The position numbers were made by a program, and so were the translations under genes. Shown piece after piece: positions 1 through 8,484 of a stretch of DNA of 64,000 bases. The notes below the pieces were generated by a model that had not been told where the DNA came from, made no database searches, and saw nothing but the letters and a program-made list of their open reading frames with translations. Positions within the stretch are counted from its first letter, which is position 1. Each line of letters begins with the position of its first letter. This DNA is from Halobacteriovorax vibrionivorans. Lineage in GTDB: Bacteria; Bdellovibrionota; Bacteriovoracia; Bacteriovoracales; Bacteriovoracaceae. The stretch lies in NCBI RefSeq assembly GCF_003346865.1, contig NZ_QDKL01000002.1, positions 372,001 to 436,000 of the forward strand. Reading direction: 5' to 3'.

Positions 1-211
1 AGCCAATCTCTTGACGCGTATAAATTAGACCAAAGTAAATCTTTATATCGTCATATTTAGTAAAGGCCGTGGCAGATGGAAAAACGAGTGCGGCCCCAAT
101 ATCTCCCGGACGTGATGTCGTATTTCCAAGAAATCCAGACTCGTGACCAATTGGAAGCCCCAAGCAAGAAAAGCAAATAAACGTAAGTATTACTAACTTA
201 TGAGAATTCAT
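1..211 (-). CDS. Secreted protein, 5' part only (runs off the left edge)
   Basis: An open frame reads from an ATG at 211 on the minus strand to the left edge with no stop, giving the first 70 residues. Seen: a short basic start (MNSHK), a hydrophobic stretch and a C-L-G that could be a lipobox or just the end of a signal peptide. The following residues alternate polar and hydrophobic positions (GAALVFPSATAF, KIYFGLIY), as in outer-membrane beta strands. No family is recognisable from this fragment. No good Shine-Dalgarno sequence precedes the ATG. It is divergent from the imelysin operon. An outer-membrane or periplasmic protein is only an inference. Confidence 0.5.
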   Translation of the reverse strand, partial: MNSHKLVILTFICFSCLGLPIGHESGFLGNTTSRPGDIGAALVFPSATAFTKYDDIKIYFGLIYTRQEIG

Positions 212-361
212 AGACAAAATTAAAACACTTAAAGTAAACAAAGTCTATTTACTATAAAAATTAAACTTTATTGTTGAAGTAACATACTGTTTGAGGTATC
301 AAACCAATGTTTTAAAACATAACCTTTTGTACAAGCAATATAACAAACAAAGGATCTAACA

Positions 362-1450
362 ATGATTAAAAAGTCTATCTTATCGATTTCACTAGGTTTT
401 GGCCTAAGTATCTCTGCAGCTACGACAACACAAACTGTAATTAATAATTATGCTGATCTCGTTTACAGCACTTATTCTGACTCACTTGATAGAGCTGTTG
501 TTCTTCAAGAAGACGTTGAATTCTTTATTTCAAACCCAGGGGTTATGACTCTAGAGATGGCCAGAGAATCATGGAAGCAAGCAAGAGCTCCATATGGCCA
601 ATCTGAAGTTTTTAGATTCTACAATGGACCAATTGATAGTGATCAAGGCCCAGAGGGACTTTTAAATGCATGGCCTCTAGATGAAGCATATATCGATTAT
701 GTTGAAGGTGCTCCAAATGCAGGTATCGTAAATAATGTTGCTGACTATCCTGTAATTACGAAAGACCTACTTTCTTCTTTAAATGAATTAAATGGTGAGA
801 AGAATATCTCAACAGGATATCATGCAATTGAATTCCTACTTTGGGGACAAGACCTTTCTGCAACTGGTCCAGGTAATCGCTCATATACTGACTATGTAAT
901 TGGCCTTGGGCAAAATGCTCAAAGACGTGCAACTTACCTATCTGTAGCAACAGATCTTCTTATTGATCATCTTCAAACTCTTGTTGATGCATGGGAGCCT
1001 AATAAGAATAATTATAGAGCTGAATTTGTAGCTAAGAATCAAAAAGAAGCTCTTAATAATATCCTTGCAGGAATGATCTATATGTCAGGTGACGAATTAT
1101 CTGGTGAAAGAATGTTCGTAGCTTGGGAGACAATGGGACAAGAAGATGAGCACTCATGTTTCTCAGATATGACTCACATGGATATTCAGTGGAACTTCTG
1201 GGGTGTCGCAAATATCCTAAAGGCAACGGGAATTCTAAGCCTAACTGAAAACACAGTTTTATCAGATGCAATTAATACTCGAGTTGCAAAGATCAACAAA
1301 ATGCTAGCAGGTCTCCCTGTACCATTTGATCAAGCAATTCTTGATGAAAATGCTAGAGTTGATATCCTAGCTTCTATTGAAGAAATGGAAGAGCTTGCCA
1401 TTGAACTTGTTGAACTATCTGAAGAATTAGAGACTCCAGTACAGTGGTAA
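362..1450 (+). CDS. Imelysin family protein (peptidase M75-like, iron-regulated)
   Basis: A 362-residue protein with a signal peptide (about residues 1-20, ending SISAA). Seen: the family hallmark GxHxxE in 'STGYHAIEFLLWG', with H154 and E157, and the typical N-terminal 'ARESWKQARAPYGQSEVFRFYNGPID' block, here quoted only in part: W-x-x-A-R-x-P-Y-x-Q-S-E. Known: imelysin/IrpA/ICMP proteins are periplasmic or outer-membrane proteins of bacterial iron uptake; most are not proven peptidases. The start is supported by AAAGGAT seven bases upstream. The next gene overlaps its stop by seven bases and encodes a di-heme DUF1111 protein, a common partner of imelysins. Inferred role: periplasmic iron or heme handling. 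No clear Fur box was found by eye. Confidence 0.9.
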   Translation: MIKKSILSISLGFGLSISAATTTQTVINNYADLVYSTYSDSLDRAVVLQEDVEFFISNPGVMTLEMARESWKQARAPYGQSEVFRFYNGPIDSDQGPEGLLNAWPLDEAYIDYVEGAPNAGIVNNVADYPVITKDLLSSLNELNGEKNISTGYHAIEFLLWGQDLSATGPGNRSYTDYVIGLGQNAQRRATYLSVATDLLIDHLQTLVDAWEPNKNNYRAEFVAKNQKEALNNILAGMIYMSGDELSGERMFVAWETMGQEDEHSCFSDMTHMDIQWNFWGVANILKATGILSLTENTVLSDAINTRVAKINKMLAGLPVPFDQAILDENARVDILASIEEMEELAIELVELSEELETPVQW

Positions 1451-2808
1451 GAAACTTAGTCTTAACATTTTTCTTTGTATTATCTTTTAATACATACTCC
1501 AGTGAAAAGTTCCCGGCCGGTGCCGGGACTACACTGGATCTTTCAGTTAATGCCTTCTCTCATCCAATGGCGGGAACCAGAGGAATGCTTCGTCGCTACT
1601 TTCAAACTGGAAATAGCTTCTTTAAAGGAGCATGGGTTACGGCCCCTTCATCAACTCCCCTACGGGACGGACTAGGACCAGTCTTTAATGCGACATCTTG
1701 TACTGCATGCCACTTTCTCGATGGCCGTGGTCGAGGACTACCAGATACTGACGGGCCAACAGATATTTCTCTTCTCTTTCGTCTTAGACAGATAAAAGAA
1801 AATGGAGAAGTCATTGAGCATGAAAAATACGGTGGCCAATTTCAGCCACATAGTATCGAAGGTGTAAAAGGCGAAGGTGAAGTCTTTGTTAAATTTGAAA
1901 CCATCATTGGAAGTTTTGCAGATGGTGAAACTTATGAATTAAAGAAACCAAATTATATCTTTAGAAAATTATCTCAAGGTAAATTAGGTGATACTACCAT
2001 AATTTCTCCACGAGTTGGGCCACAAATGATAGGCCTAGGCTTATTAGAAAATATTAAGGAAGAAGATATCCTTGAAAAAGCTGATCCTGAAGATAGAGAT
2101 GGTGATGGAATTTCAGGTCGAGTAAATCGCGTCTTCTCGGTTGTCGAACAAAGAGAAGTACTAGGACGCTTTGGGTGGAAAGCAGGAAAGCCTAGTCTTC
2201 TTGAGCAAAACGCAGCGGCCTTTGTTGGTGATATAGGAATTACGAGTTATCTTTTCCCAAAAGAAGAATGTACTTACGTACAACTTGATTGTGAAGAAAA
2301 GAAAACTAAAAGTGATATTTCAAAGCACCTTTTAAATCGCGTAACAGAATACACTCAACTTCTATCAGTTCCAGTTAGAAGAAACTTTGATGACCCAAGA
2401 GTAAAAAGCGGTCAAAAGGTTTTTAATCAAATTAGTTGCCAAGCTTGCCACACTCCAAGTTATACAACTGGAAATCAGTCAAAGTTTAAAGTCTTAAATA
2501 ATCAAAAGATATATCCTTATACTGATATGCTTCTACACGATATGGGCGATGCCCTTGCAGATGATATCAGAGAGTATAAGAATGAAGCTCAAGCAACAAC
2601 AAGAGAATGGAGAACTCCTCCTCTTTGGGGTCTTGGCCTAATAAAGAAGATAAATGGGCACACTCGTTTTCTTCATGATGGAAGAGCAAGAAATCTAAAA
2701 GAAGCAATTCTTTGGCACGGTGGCGAGGCAAAAGAGGCCAAAGAAAACTTTTTAAAATTAAAAAAGTCGGATCGAGAAGATCTAATTAAATTCCTAAGGA
2801 GCCTATAA
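1444..2808 (+). CDS. Di-heme c-type oxidoreductase, DUF1111/DHOR family
   Basis: A 454-residue exported protein starting on GTG at 1444 inside the end of the imelysin gene, so the two are translationally coupled. Seen: a signal peptide (about 1-20), a first heme site CTACH (C86, C89, H90) and a second CQACH (C332, C335, H336), with the conserved 'RDGDGISGR' and 'RTPPLWGLG' stretches of the family. Known: DUF1111 (di-heme oxidoredictase, 'putative thiol oxidoreductase') proteins are related to MauG and bacterial cytochrome c peroxidases and often sit beside imelysins. Inferred: a periplasmic redox enzyme acting with the imelysin, perhaps in iron oxidation or release. The substrate is unknown. 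Confidence 0.87.
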   Translation: MVRNLVLTFFFVLSFNTYSSEKFPAGAGTTLDLSVNAFSHPMAGTRGMLRRYFQTGNSFFKGAWVTAPSSTPLRDGLGPVFNATSCTACHFLDGRGRGLPDTDGPTDISLLFRLRQIKENGEVIEHEKYGGQFQPHSIEGVKGEGEVFVKFETIIGSFADGETYELKKPNYIFRKLSQGKLGDTTIISPRVGPQMIGLGLLENIKEEDILEKADPEDRDGDGISGRVNRVFSVVEQREVLGRFGWKAGKPSLLEQNAAAFVGDIGITSYLFPKEECTYVQLDCEEKKTKSDISKHLLNRVTEYTQLLSVPVRRNFDDPRVKSGQKVFNQISCQACHTPSYTTGNQSKFKVLNNQKIYPYTDMLLHDMGDALADDIREYKNEAQATTREWRTPPLWGLGLIKKINGHTRFLHDGRARNLKEAILWHGGEAKEAKENFLKLKKSDREDLIKFLRSL

Positions 2809-3323
2809 TGAAGAGAATCATTCTATTAGCAACAATTCTAACTAGTAGCGTTTTTGCACAAATATGGCCTCTACCAGCAGGTACAACATATATTGTAAAA
2901 GGTACGGGCTTTGATTGTGGAAAATTCATTCGTCGTTATAAGGTTGAATATACTCAAACACCAAAAGTCTTTTTAGAAAGAGGCATTAATTTTAATCTAC
3001 TAACTGCAGATAAAGACCTAAATACTTTTTCAATTGAAACAAGCTGGTCAACAAATAACGGACAAGTCTGTCAATTTGGACTCTTCTTTAACCGAGCAAG
3101 AGAAACCAGAACCCTTGATCTCGATTATACGATGTCACAAACTGATGGTGATTCTAAGTCTTGTTTAGAAAATGAAGAGCTTTTAAAGAGTAAACTTCAA
3201 TCTGCTACTTATACAGCATCAAAACGCGGTATTCGATATATAGCAGTGGATATCTTAAATGAAGAAAATAACGTATGTGACGAAAATCGAGTTAGACTTA
3301 TTTTTGACCGTAGAGCTCAATAA
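2808..3323 (+). CDS. Secreted protein of unknown function, third gene of the imelysin operon
   Basis: A 171-residue protein whose ATG shares one base with the stop of the DUF1111 gene (TAATG). AAGGAG sits six bases upstream, so translation is probably coupled. Seen: a clean signal peptide (MKRII...SVFA, cleavage near residue 17) and four cysteines in the mature part (DCGKF, QVCQF, KSCLE, NVCDE), which could form two disulfides in the periplasm. The rest looks like a small beta-rich domain. I do not recognise a family. Its position suggests it serves the imelysin/di-heme system; that is inference only. It ends directly against the convergent kinase gene, with no spacer. Confidence 0.75.
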   Translation: MKRIILLATILTSSVFAQIWPLPAGTTYIVKGTGFDCGKFIRRYKVEYTQTPKVFLERGINFNLLTADKDLNTFSIETSWSTNNGQVCQFGLFFNRARETRTLDLDYTMSQTDGDSKSCLENEELLKSKLQSATYTASKRGIRYIAVDILNEENNVCDENRVRLIFDRRAQ

Positions 3324-5252
3324 TTAAGAAACGGCCTGCTGGTCATTTAAGTCTGGCAGGCGCATAACAAAGCGAGTATTTTCACATTCTGCATCATAGA
3401 AGAACTCTCCCCCATAATTAGAAATAATATTAGAACAGACAGTAAGACCTAGGCCGGCCCCCCTCTTATCTGCTTTTGTCGTAAAGAATGGGTCCATCAA
3501 CTTTGATTGATCCTCTTTCTTTATTCCTTTACCGGAATCAGTAATTGAAATCTCAACATAACTCTTATTATCTCTTAGATAAACTCTTTCAGCTTTAAGT
3601 GTAATCCATCGATTGTCTTTTTTTGATATTAGCTCATCAAAAGAATTATTAAGCAGGTTTAAGAGCATCTGCCCAATTTGAACAAGTGAGCCATAAACCT
3701 TAAGCTCTGGATCAACCTCCACATTGAAAGTGATATCATATTCCTTAAACCTTTCTTGGCAAAGAGAGTTAACATCTTCAATCGATTCCATTAATAAGAA
3801 GTTTTCTTTCTTAGACTTTTCACCGTCTTTAGATAAGTGTTTTAAACCTTTTATAATTTTAGATATACGAGATACAGTTGTATTTATTCTATTGATTTGC
3901 TTGAAGTTACTTTCAACCTTGGTTCTTTGTTTTACTCGACCAGCAGTTAAGTCAATAATTGCTAGAGGGTTATTAATCTCGTGTGCGATTCCACTTGCCA
4001 TCTCACCCATTGTAGCTAGCCTAGCGGAGTTAACAAGCTTAGACTGCTGATCAATTAATTGTTTTGTTCTCTCTTGTACTTTTTCTTCAAGAATATTATT
4101 GAGAGTAATTAAGCTTTCTTTAAATTCTTTTTGCTTAATAGAAAAATAATAGAGTACGCCACTACTAATGAGAAGAACGATAAATGACAATAGAGTCAAC
4201 CAAAATTCTTTCTTATAACTAGTGTATAAATTATAAAGCTTCCCGTGATGGTAAATGACCCTTGCGTTTGATGGGATCCTTTTAAAATCAATATTATATT
4301 TCTTTAAAAGTTTAGAATCGAGAATCAAAGGGTTTTGTGGGTTTTTAATAATAGGAATATCTTCGACTTTTTTTCCACTTAGATAATCATTGGCCATTTT
4401 TGCCATAGACTTACCTTGCTCAAAACCACTTACAACATGGCCACCAGCAAGGCCATAATTTAAGTAAAAATCAGTGAAGCCATAGACAGGAAGAGTTGAG
4501 TTACGACTTATATTACTTATGACATCGCGAAATCGAGCATGTTGATTAAGGCGATCACGTGAATACCCTCCATAGAATACAAGCGCATCATCTTTAAAAT
4601 TTCGACACCTCTTATATAGTTCTTCAAAACTTAAGTCTTCAATATATTCTACTTCATATTGCGAAAGAAAAGGTTTAACACCATCTTCAAATTGCCCTTT
4701 GAAATATCTACCTGATGGAGTGTGCTTTGTGTTGATAAAGATTATCTTCTTGGCATTTGGTTGTAGTCTTAAAGCAAGTTCGATATTCTTTTTAACATCT
4801 AGAATTGAGAGAATCCCTGTAAAGCTTTTATCTCTCTTATAAAGCTCACGCTTTCTCTTATCAAAACCATTGATACCACTAAAGATAATTGGAGCGTTAT
4901 TAAAAATTTCCTTTCGATACTTTAAGGCAAAATCAAGAGCATAATCATCAGTAGTCGCAATCAAGTCAACACTAAGAGTTTTAAACTTATTAAAATATAA
5001 GTTCTTTAATGACTGATCAAAATCATCTCCATAAAAGCGCTTACTATCGATATACTCGGTAAAAAAATCAACCCTACTATACTTTGAAGAATTAATATTA
5101 CTCTTAAATCCTTGTGCAATTCTATTTGTCCAATCATTTTCTTGGCTATAAGAATGGAGAACGACAATATTCAGATCTCCTTTGACTTGAGCATGCAGAG
5201 AGCTTGAAATAAAAATGAAAAGAAATGTGAGTAAAGTCTTTAAATATAGCAC
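3324..5252 (-). CDS. Sensor histidine kinase with periplasmic ABC_sub_bind-type domain
   Basis: A 642-residue membrane kinase. Seen, in order: a signal peptide or first membrane helix (1-21); a periplasmic domain (about 25-320) resembling the ABC_sub_bind (PF04392) solute-binding fold, with the opening 'VVLHSYSQENDW'; a second helix (about 348-368); a coiled coil; a HisKA H-box HEINNPLAI with phospho-acceptor H424; then a HATPase with N-box NLLNNSFDEL and G-boxes DSGKGI and GAGLGL. Known: this architecture senses small ligands in the periplasm. It is a close paralogue of the next gene upstream; no response regulator is nearby. The GTG start overlaps a TAGGTG, so the exact start is uncertain. 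Confidence 0.87.
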   Translation of the reverse strand: MLYLKTLLTFLFIFISSSLHAQVKGDLNIVVLHSYSQENDWTNRIAQGFKSNINSSKYSRVDFFTEYIDSKRFYGDDFDQSLKNLYFNKFKTLSVDLIATTDDYALDFALKYRKEIFNNAPIIFSGINGFDKRKRELYKRDKSFTGILSILDVKKNIELALRLQPNAKKIIFINTKHTPSGRYFKGQFEDGVKPFLSQYEVEYIEDLSFEELYKRCRNFKDDALVFYGGYSRDRLNQHARFRDVISNISRNSTLPVYGFTDFYLNYGLAGGHVVSGFEQGKSMAKMANDYLSGKKVEDIPIIKNPQNPLILDSKLLKKYNIDFKRIPSNARVIYHHGKLYNLYTSYKKEFWLTLLSFIVLLISSGVLYYFSIKQKEFKESLITLNNILEEKVQERTKQLIDQQSKLVNSARLATMGEMASGIAHEINNPLAIIDLTAGRVKQRTKVESNFKQINRINTTVSRISKIIKGLKHLSKDGEKSKKENFLLMESIEDVNSLCQERFKEYDITFNVEVDPELKVYGSLVQIGQMLLNLLNNSFDELISKKDNRWITLKAERVYLRDNKSYVEISITDSGKGIKKEDQSKLMDPFFTTKADKRGAGLGLTVCSNIISNYGGEFFYDAECENTRFVMRLPDLNDQQAVS

Positions 5253-5315
5253 CTATAAATAATAACACTTTATCCTATAAATGAAATGCTTAAGTGTTAA
5301 AAATCTAGTGTCAAT

Positions 5316-7229
5316 CTAGGAGATAGAAGGTATTTGAATCACAAATCTCGTATTAGAGGATGATGTATCAACAAATAGACGCCCGCGGTGATGCTCGATA
5401 ATATTCTTACAAATACTTAAGCCTAAACCAGTCCCCTTCTTATCAACTTTCGTTGTAAAAAACGGCTCCATTATGCGCTCACGTATCTCTTGAGGAATAC
5501 CATCTCCGGAGTCAGTTACTGAGATTTCCACCATGTCATTATCTCTTTTCCCCTCTAATTTAATCCAACGCTTCCCTTCACTTTCTACCAATTCATCAAA
5601 GGCATTATTTAAAAGGTTTAGAATTACTTGAGATATCTGAACAGCGCCGCCAGTAACCTTAAGATCATTTGCGATATTTACCTTGAAATCAATTTCATTA
5701 TCTTTGAATCTTGCCTGACAGATTGAGATAACATCATCAATGGCCTCACGTATATTTACGAGCTCAGGAGAAAGCGAATCATCTTCTTTTGCTAATTGCT
5801 TTAGTCCTTGAATTATCTTTGTAATTCTCTGAACTGTATCTTTAATTTTCTGGGCCGACTTTTCAACTGTTTCATTATCTGCATTCTGTTTCAAACGGTG
5901 GGCCGATAGATCAATAATAGTAAGAGGGTTATTGATCTCATGAGCTATTCCACTTGCCATTTCACCAATAGAAGCTAGTTTTGCAGAGTTAATAAGTTTG
6001 GATTGCTGCTCAATAAGCTGCTTTGTTCTATCCTCAACTCTTTTTTCTAATTCTTCATTAATACGCAGAACTGCTTTCTTATGATTTTTTTGCTGATTAA
6101 AATAATATGAAAGAATAAAAACACTTGAGATTAAACTTATAAATGAAAAGAGAATAATCCAAAACTCAATTGTATATTCTTGATAAAATTTTTGAAGTTT
6201 ATTCTTCTGGTTAATGATTTGTGCATTCTCAGGAAGCTTAGAAATATCAATATTGTATTTAACTATTTTTTGATAATCAAAGAGGATTGGGGCAGGAGCC
6301 TTTAAAACGATAGGCAATTCATCGACATTGCGACCCGCTATAATATGATTGGCCAAAATTGCAGCTTGCTCTCCATAAACCTCGCTACTTACAAAGTAGC
6401 CTCCAGTTAATCCATGAGGTAAATAGTATTTCAAAAAACCATAAATTGGAATTCCTGCGTAACCACTCATACTTTCTAAGCTTTTTTCAAAGTTTAGAAA
6501 AGTACCATTCTTATCACGTGAGAATGCTCCAAACAAAATAAAAGAATTTTCATCTAGTTCACCAAGCTTCTTATATAAGTCTTGTATTGCATAATCTTCA
6601 AGATAAACGATTTCCTGTGAAGGCTTAAACTCTTCAAAAGCTTTTTTAAATTCTTGTTTTAAATAGAGACCTGAATTTTCATGTATAGAGTTTAGAATAT
6701 AGATCTTTTTAGCTTTAGGATGAATCTTTAGGCCTGTTTTTACCATTTTTATAATCTCAAATGATTCGACAACACCAGTGTAGCCACCTACTTTCTCATA
6801 TTCATCAAATCTCTTATCATTGACTCCATTTAGGCCGGTAAATACGACAGGTGCATTTCTAAATATTGAGCTTCGATTCTTCATAGCAAAATGAAATGCA
6901 TTATCATCAGTAGTAATAATTAAATTAATCTTAGTCTTTTGATATTTTTGTTTATAAAAATCTTCCAAGCTTTTTAGGTACTCCTGTGAAGAGCGCCTTT
7001 TTGTATCCATATACTCGGAGTAAGTAATTATTCTATAGTTTTCATCATCTATATTCTTACGAATGGAGTGATCTAATTGTGAAGTCCAAGAACTATCAGG
7101 AGAATACGAATGAAGTATTAAAATATGAAAGGAGTCGGCCGCCTTGGAAAACACCTGACTAGAGAAAGCAAAGAACAAAAATATTGAATATAAAGTTACT
7201 TTTAAATTAACCACTCTTATTTTTATCAT
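5316..7229 (-). CDS. Sensor histidine kinase with periplasmic ABC_sub_bind-type domain (paralogue)
   Basis: About 637 residues, same architecture as the following gene: signal/membrane helix, periplasmic solute-binding-like domain opening 'ILILHSYSPDSSW', a second helix near residue 350, the 'RTKQLIEQQSKLINSA' linker, H-box HEINNPLTI (H430 from this start), N-box NLLNNAFDEL, and G-boxes DSGDGI and GTGLGL. All catalytic motifs of an active kinase are present. I chose the ATG at 7229 over an in-frame TTG nine bases earlier; neither has a good ribosome-binding site. The two kinases form a tandem duplication (63-base gap plus differing periplasmic halves), suggesting two related ligands feeding one unlinked regulator. 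Ligand unknown. Confidence 0.86.
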   Translation of the reverse strand: MIKIRVVNLKVTLYSIFLFFAFSSQVFSKAADSFHILILHSYSPDSSWTSQLDHSIRKNIDDENYRIITYSEYMDTKRRSSQEYLKSLEDFYKQKYQKTKINLIITTDDNAFHFAMKNRSSIFRNAPVVFTGLNGVNDKRFDEYEKVGGYTGVVESFEIIKMVKTGLKIHPKAKKIYILNSIHENSGLYLKQEFKKAFEEFKPSQEIVYLEDYAIQDLYKKLGELDENSFILFGAFSRDKNGTFLNFEKSLESMSGYAGIPIYGFLKYYLPHGLTGGYFVSSEVYGEQAAILANHIIAGRNVDELPIVLKAPAPILFDYQKIVKYNIDISKLPENAQIINQKNKLQKFYQEYTIEFWIILFSFISLISSVFILSYYFNQQKNHKKAVLRINEELEKRVEDRTKQLIEQQSKLINSAKLASIGEMASGIAHEINNPLTIIDLSAHRLKQNADNETVEKSAQKIKDTVQRITKIIQGLKQLAKEDDSLSPELVNIREAIDDVISICQARFKDNEIDFKVNIANDLKVTGGAVQISQVILNLLNNAFDELVESEGKRWIKLEGKRDNDMVEISVTDSGDGIPQEIRERIMEPFFTTKVDKKGTGLGLSICKNIIEHHRGRLFVDTSSSNTRFVIQIPSIS

Positions 7230-7308
7230 TTTAAACAACTTTTGTACCCATAAATCGCCATCCGCACAGCGTCAATACAAGTTAAACGAGACATCACATA
7301 ATGGACTT

Positions 7309-7923
7309 ATGACTCATGATGAATTCTTATTAAAGATTAAAGAGTGCGACACACTGCAAATAATTGGCCCTATGCTGAGCGATACTTCAATTTTAAATAG
7401 TGAGCTAGCTTCTATTTATGTTGATGGTGGCCTAAACTACTACCGGCCATCTAAAATAGCCTCTCTTTCTATTGGTGATAATGATTCAAATATAAGTGAT
7501 TTTAATATTGATATAAGACTTAATCCTGAAAAAGACTTATCTGACCTTGATGCCGCCCTAGAGCTTATTCCCAATAATATTACAAATTTGTACTTCTTTG
7601 GCTTTAGTGGCGGAAGAGCCGATCACCAACTCTTTAATTTAGGCTCTATTCATCATTTTTTAAAAGATAGTAAAAATCGACGTATTTGTTATATCGATAG
7701 GAATATTCAAGTTATATCAGCTGGACATCATATTATAAAACAAGACGGGCCCTTTTCAATTATTAGCCTAGAAAAGCAAAAAATTAAAATTTATGGTGAG
7801 TGTAAATATAAATTACGAGATTGGACCAGTGTTGAAGCGCTAAGTAGCCTTACTCTTTCAAATATTGGAAATGGAGAAGTCCACTTAGAAAGTGAACTCC
7901 CCCTTTTCATCTACCTTGATTAG
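7309..7923 (+). CDS. thiN: Thiamine pyrophosphokinase-like protein
   Basis: A 204-residue protein. Seen: the thiamine pyrophosphokinase signature in order: 'YVDGGLNYY' (near residue 33), 'SIGDNDSN' (near 55), 'KDLSDLDAAL' (near 75), 'GFSGGRADHQLFNLGSI' (near 100), and a C-terminal 'SLTLSNIGNG' substrate loop. Known: the family makes thiamine diphosphate from thiamine and ATP in the cytoplasm. The length is normal (200-220). Slight departures from the usual GDFDS motif (here GDNDS) leave a chance of altered activity. No other thiamine gene is near. It converges on the Hsp20 gene with a four-base overlap. Confidence 0.82.
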   Translation: MTHDEFLLKIKECDTLQIIGPMLSDTSILNSELASIYVDGGLNYYRPSKIASLSIGDNDSNISDFNIDIRLNPEKDLSDLDAALELIPNNITNLYFFGFSGGRADHQLFNLGSIHHFLKDSKNRRICYIDRNIQVISAGHHIIKQDGPFSIISLEKQKIKIYGECKYKLRDWTSVEALSSLTLSNIGNGEVHLESELPLFIYLD

Positions 7924-8417
7924 TGTGAAGACTTATCACTGCTATCGGCAAATAATTTCACGAAGCTTTCATTAGCATCCGATACATTTATTCGCTTTGA
8001 CTTGTTCTCAGCGCTTTTTGGTAAAGCTAAATACAAGATACCATCTTGCATTTGAGCTTGAACCTCATCACGATTTATTGTCTGAGGAACAGTGATGCTT
8101 CGAGAGATTCTTCTTGTTTCTCCCCCACCATTTTCAAATAATGTTTTACGAGTTGCTTCAATTGTAACGAGTCCATTATCAACCTGAATATTCAAGTCTT
8201 CCTTTTTTACTCCAGGCATATCAACACTTAGTAAATAAGCATTATCCGTTTCTTTCATTTCACCAAAGCCTGCACTTTCACTTGAAAGACCACGTCCCTG
8301 CCAAATATCCTCTAAACCATTGATCATCTCTCTGAAGTCGCTATCAATTGAATCTCCAGAAAAAAAGCTCGATGCGAGATTGGAATTTCTACGTGGAATA
8401 ATTGAACGTCTCATCAT
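7920..8417 (-). CDS. Small heat-shock protein, Hsp20/alpha-crystallin family
   Basis: A 165-residue protein. Seen: an alpha-crystallin domain from about residue 50, starting with 'ETDNAYLLSVDMPGVKKEDL', followed by 'VTIEATRK', the 'SRSITVPQTI' strand, and the A-x-x-x-G-I/L-type motif 'AQMQDGILYLALPK'. Known: an ATP-independent holdase chaperone that forms oligomers in the cytoplasm. AGGAGG lies five bases before the ATG, a strong start that suggests high expression. It follows the SDR gene on the same strand after a 67-base gap. No sigma-32-like promoter was recognised in that gap. Confidence 0.93.
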   Translation of the reverse strand: MMRRSIIPRRNSNLASSFFSGDSIDSDFREMINGLEDIWQGRGLSSESAGFGEMKETDNAYLLSVDMPGVKKEDLNIQVDNGLVTIEATRKTLFENGGGETRRISRSITVPQTINRDEVQAQMQDGILYLALPKSAENKSKRINVSDANESFVKLFADSSDKSSH

Positions 8418-8484
8418 ATTCGCCTCCTAGTTTTAAATTAATAAGACGATTGAGATTTTAGCACTGTGAAAAAAGGAGCTAAAC

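Noticed and set aside
212..361. Possible Fur box before the imelysin operon
   Set aside because: AT-rich repeats are present, but nothing near GATAAT repeats in the right phase.
3330..3370. Hairpin GCCTGC...GCAGGC at the end of the first kinase gene as a terminator
   Set aside because: Large loop, no T run and inside coding sequence; likely chance.
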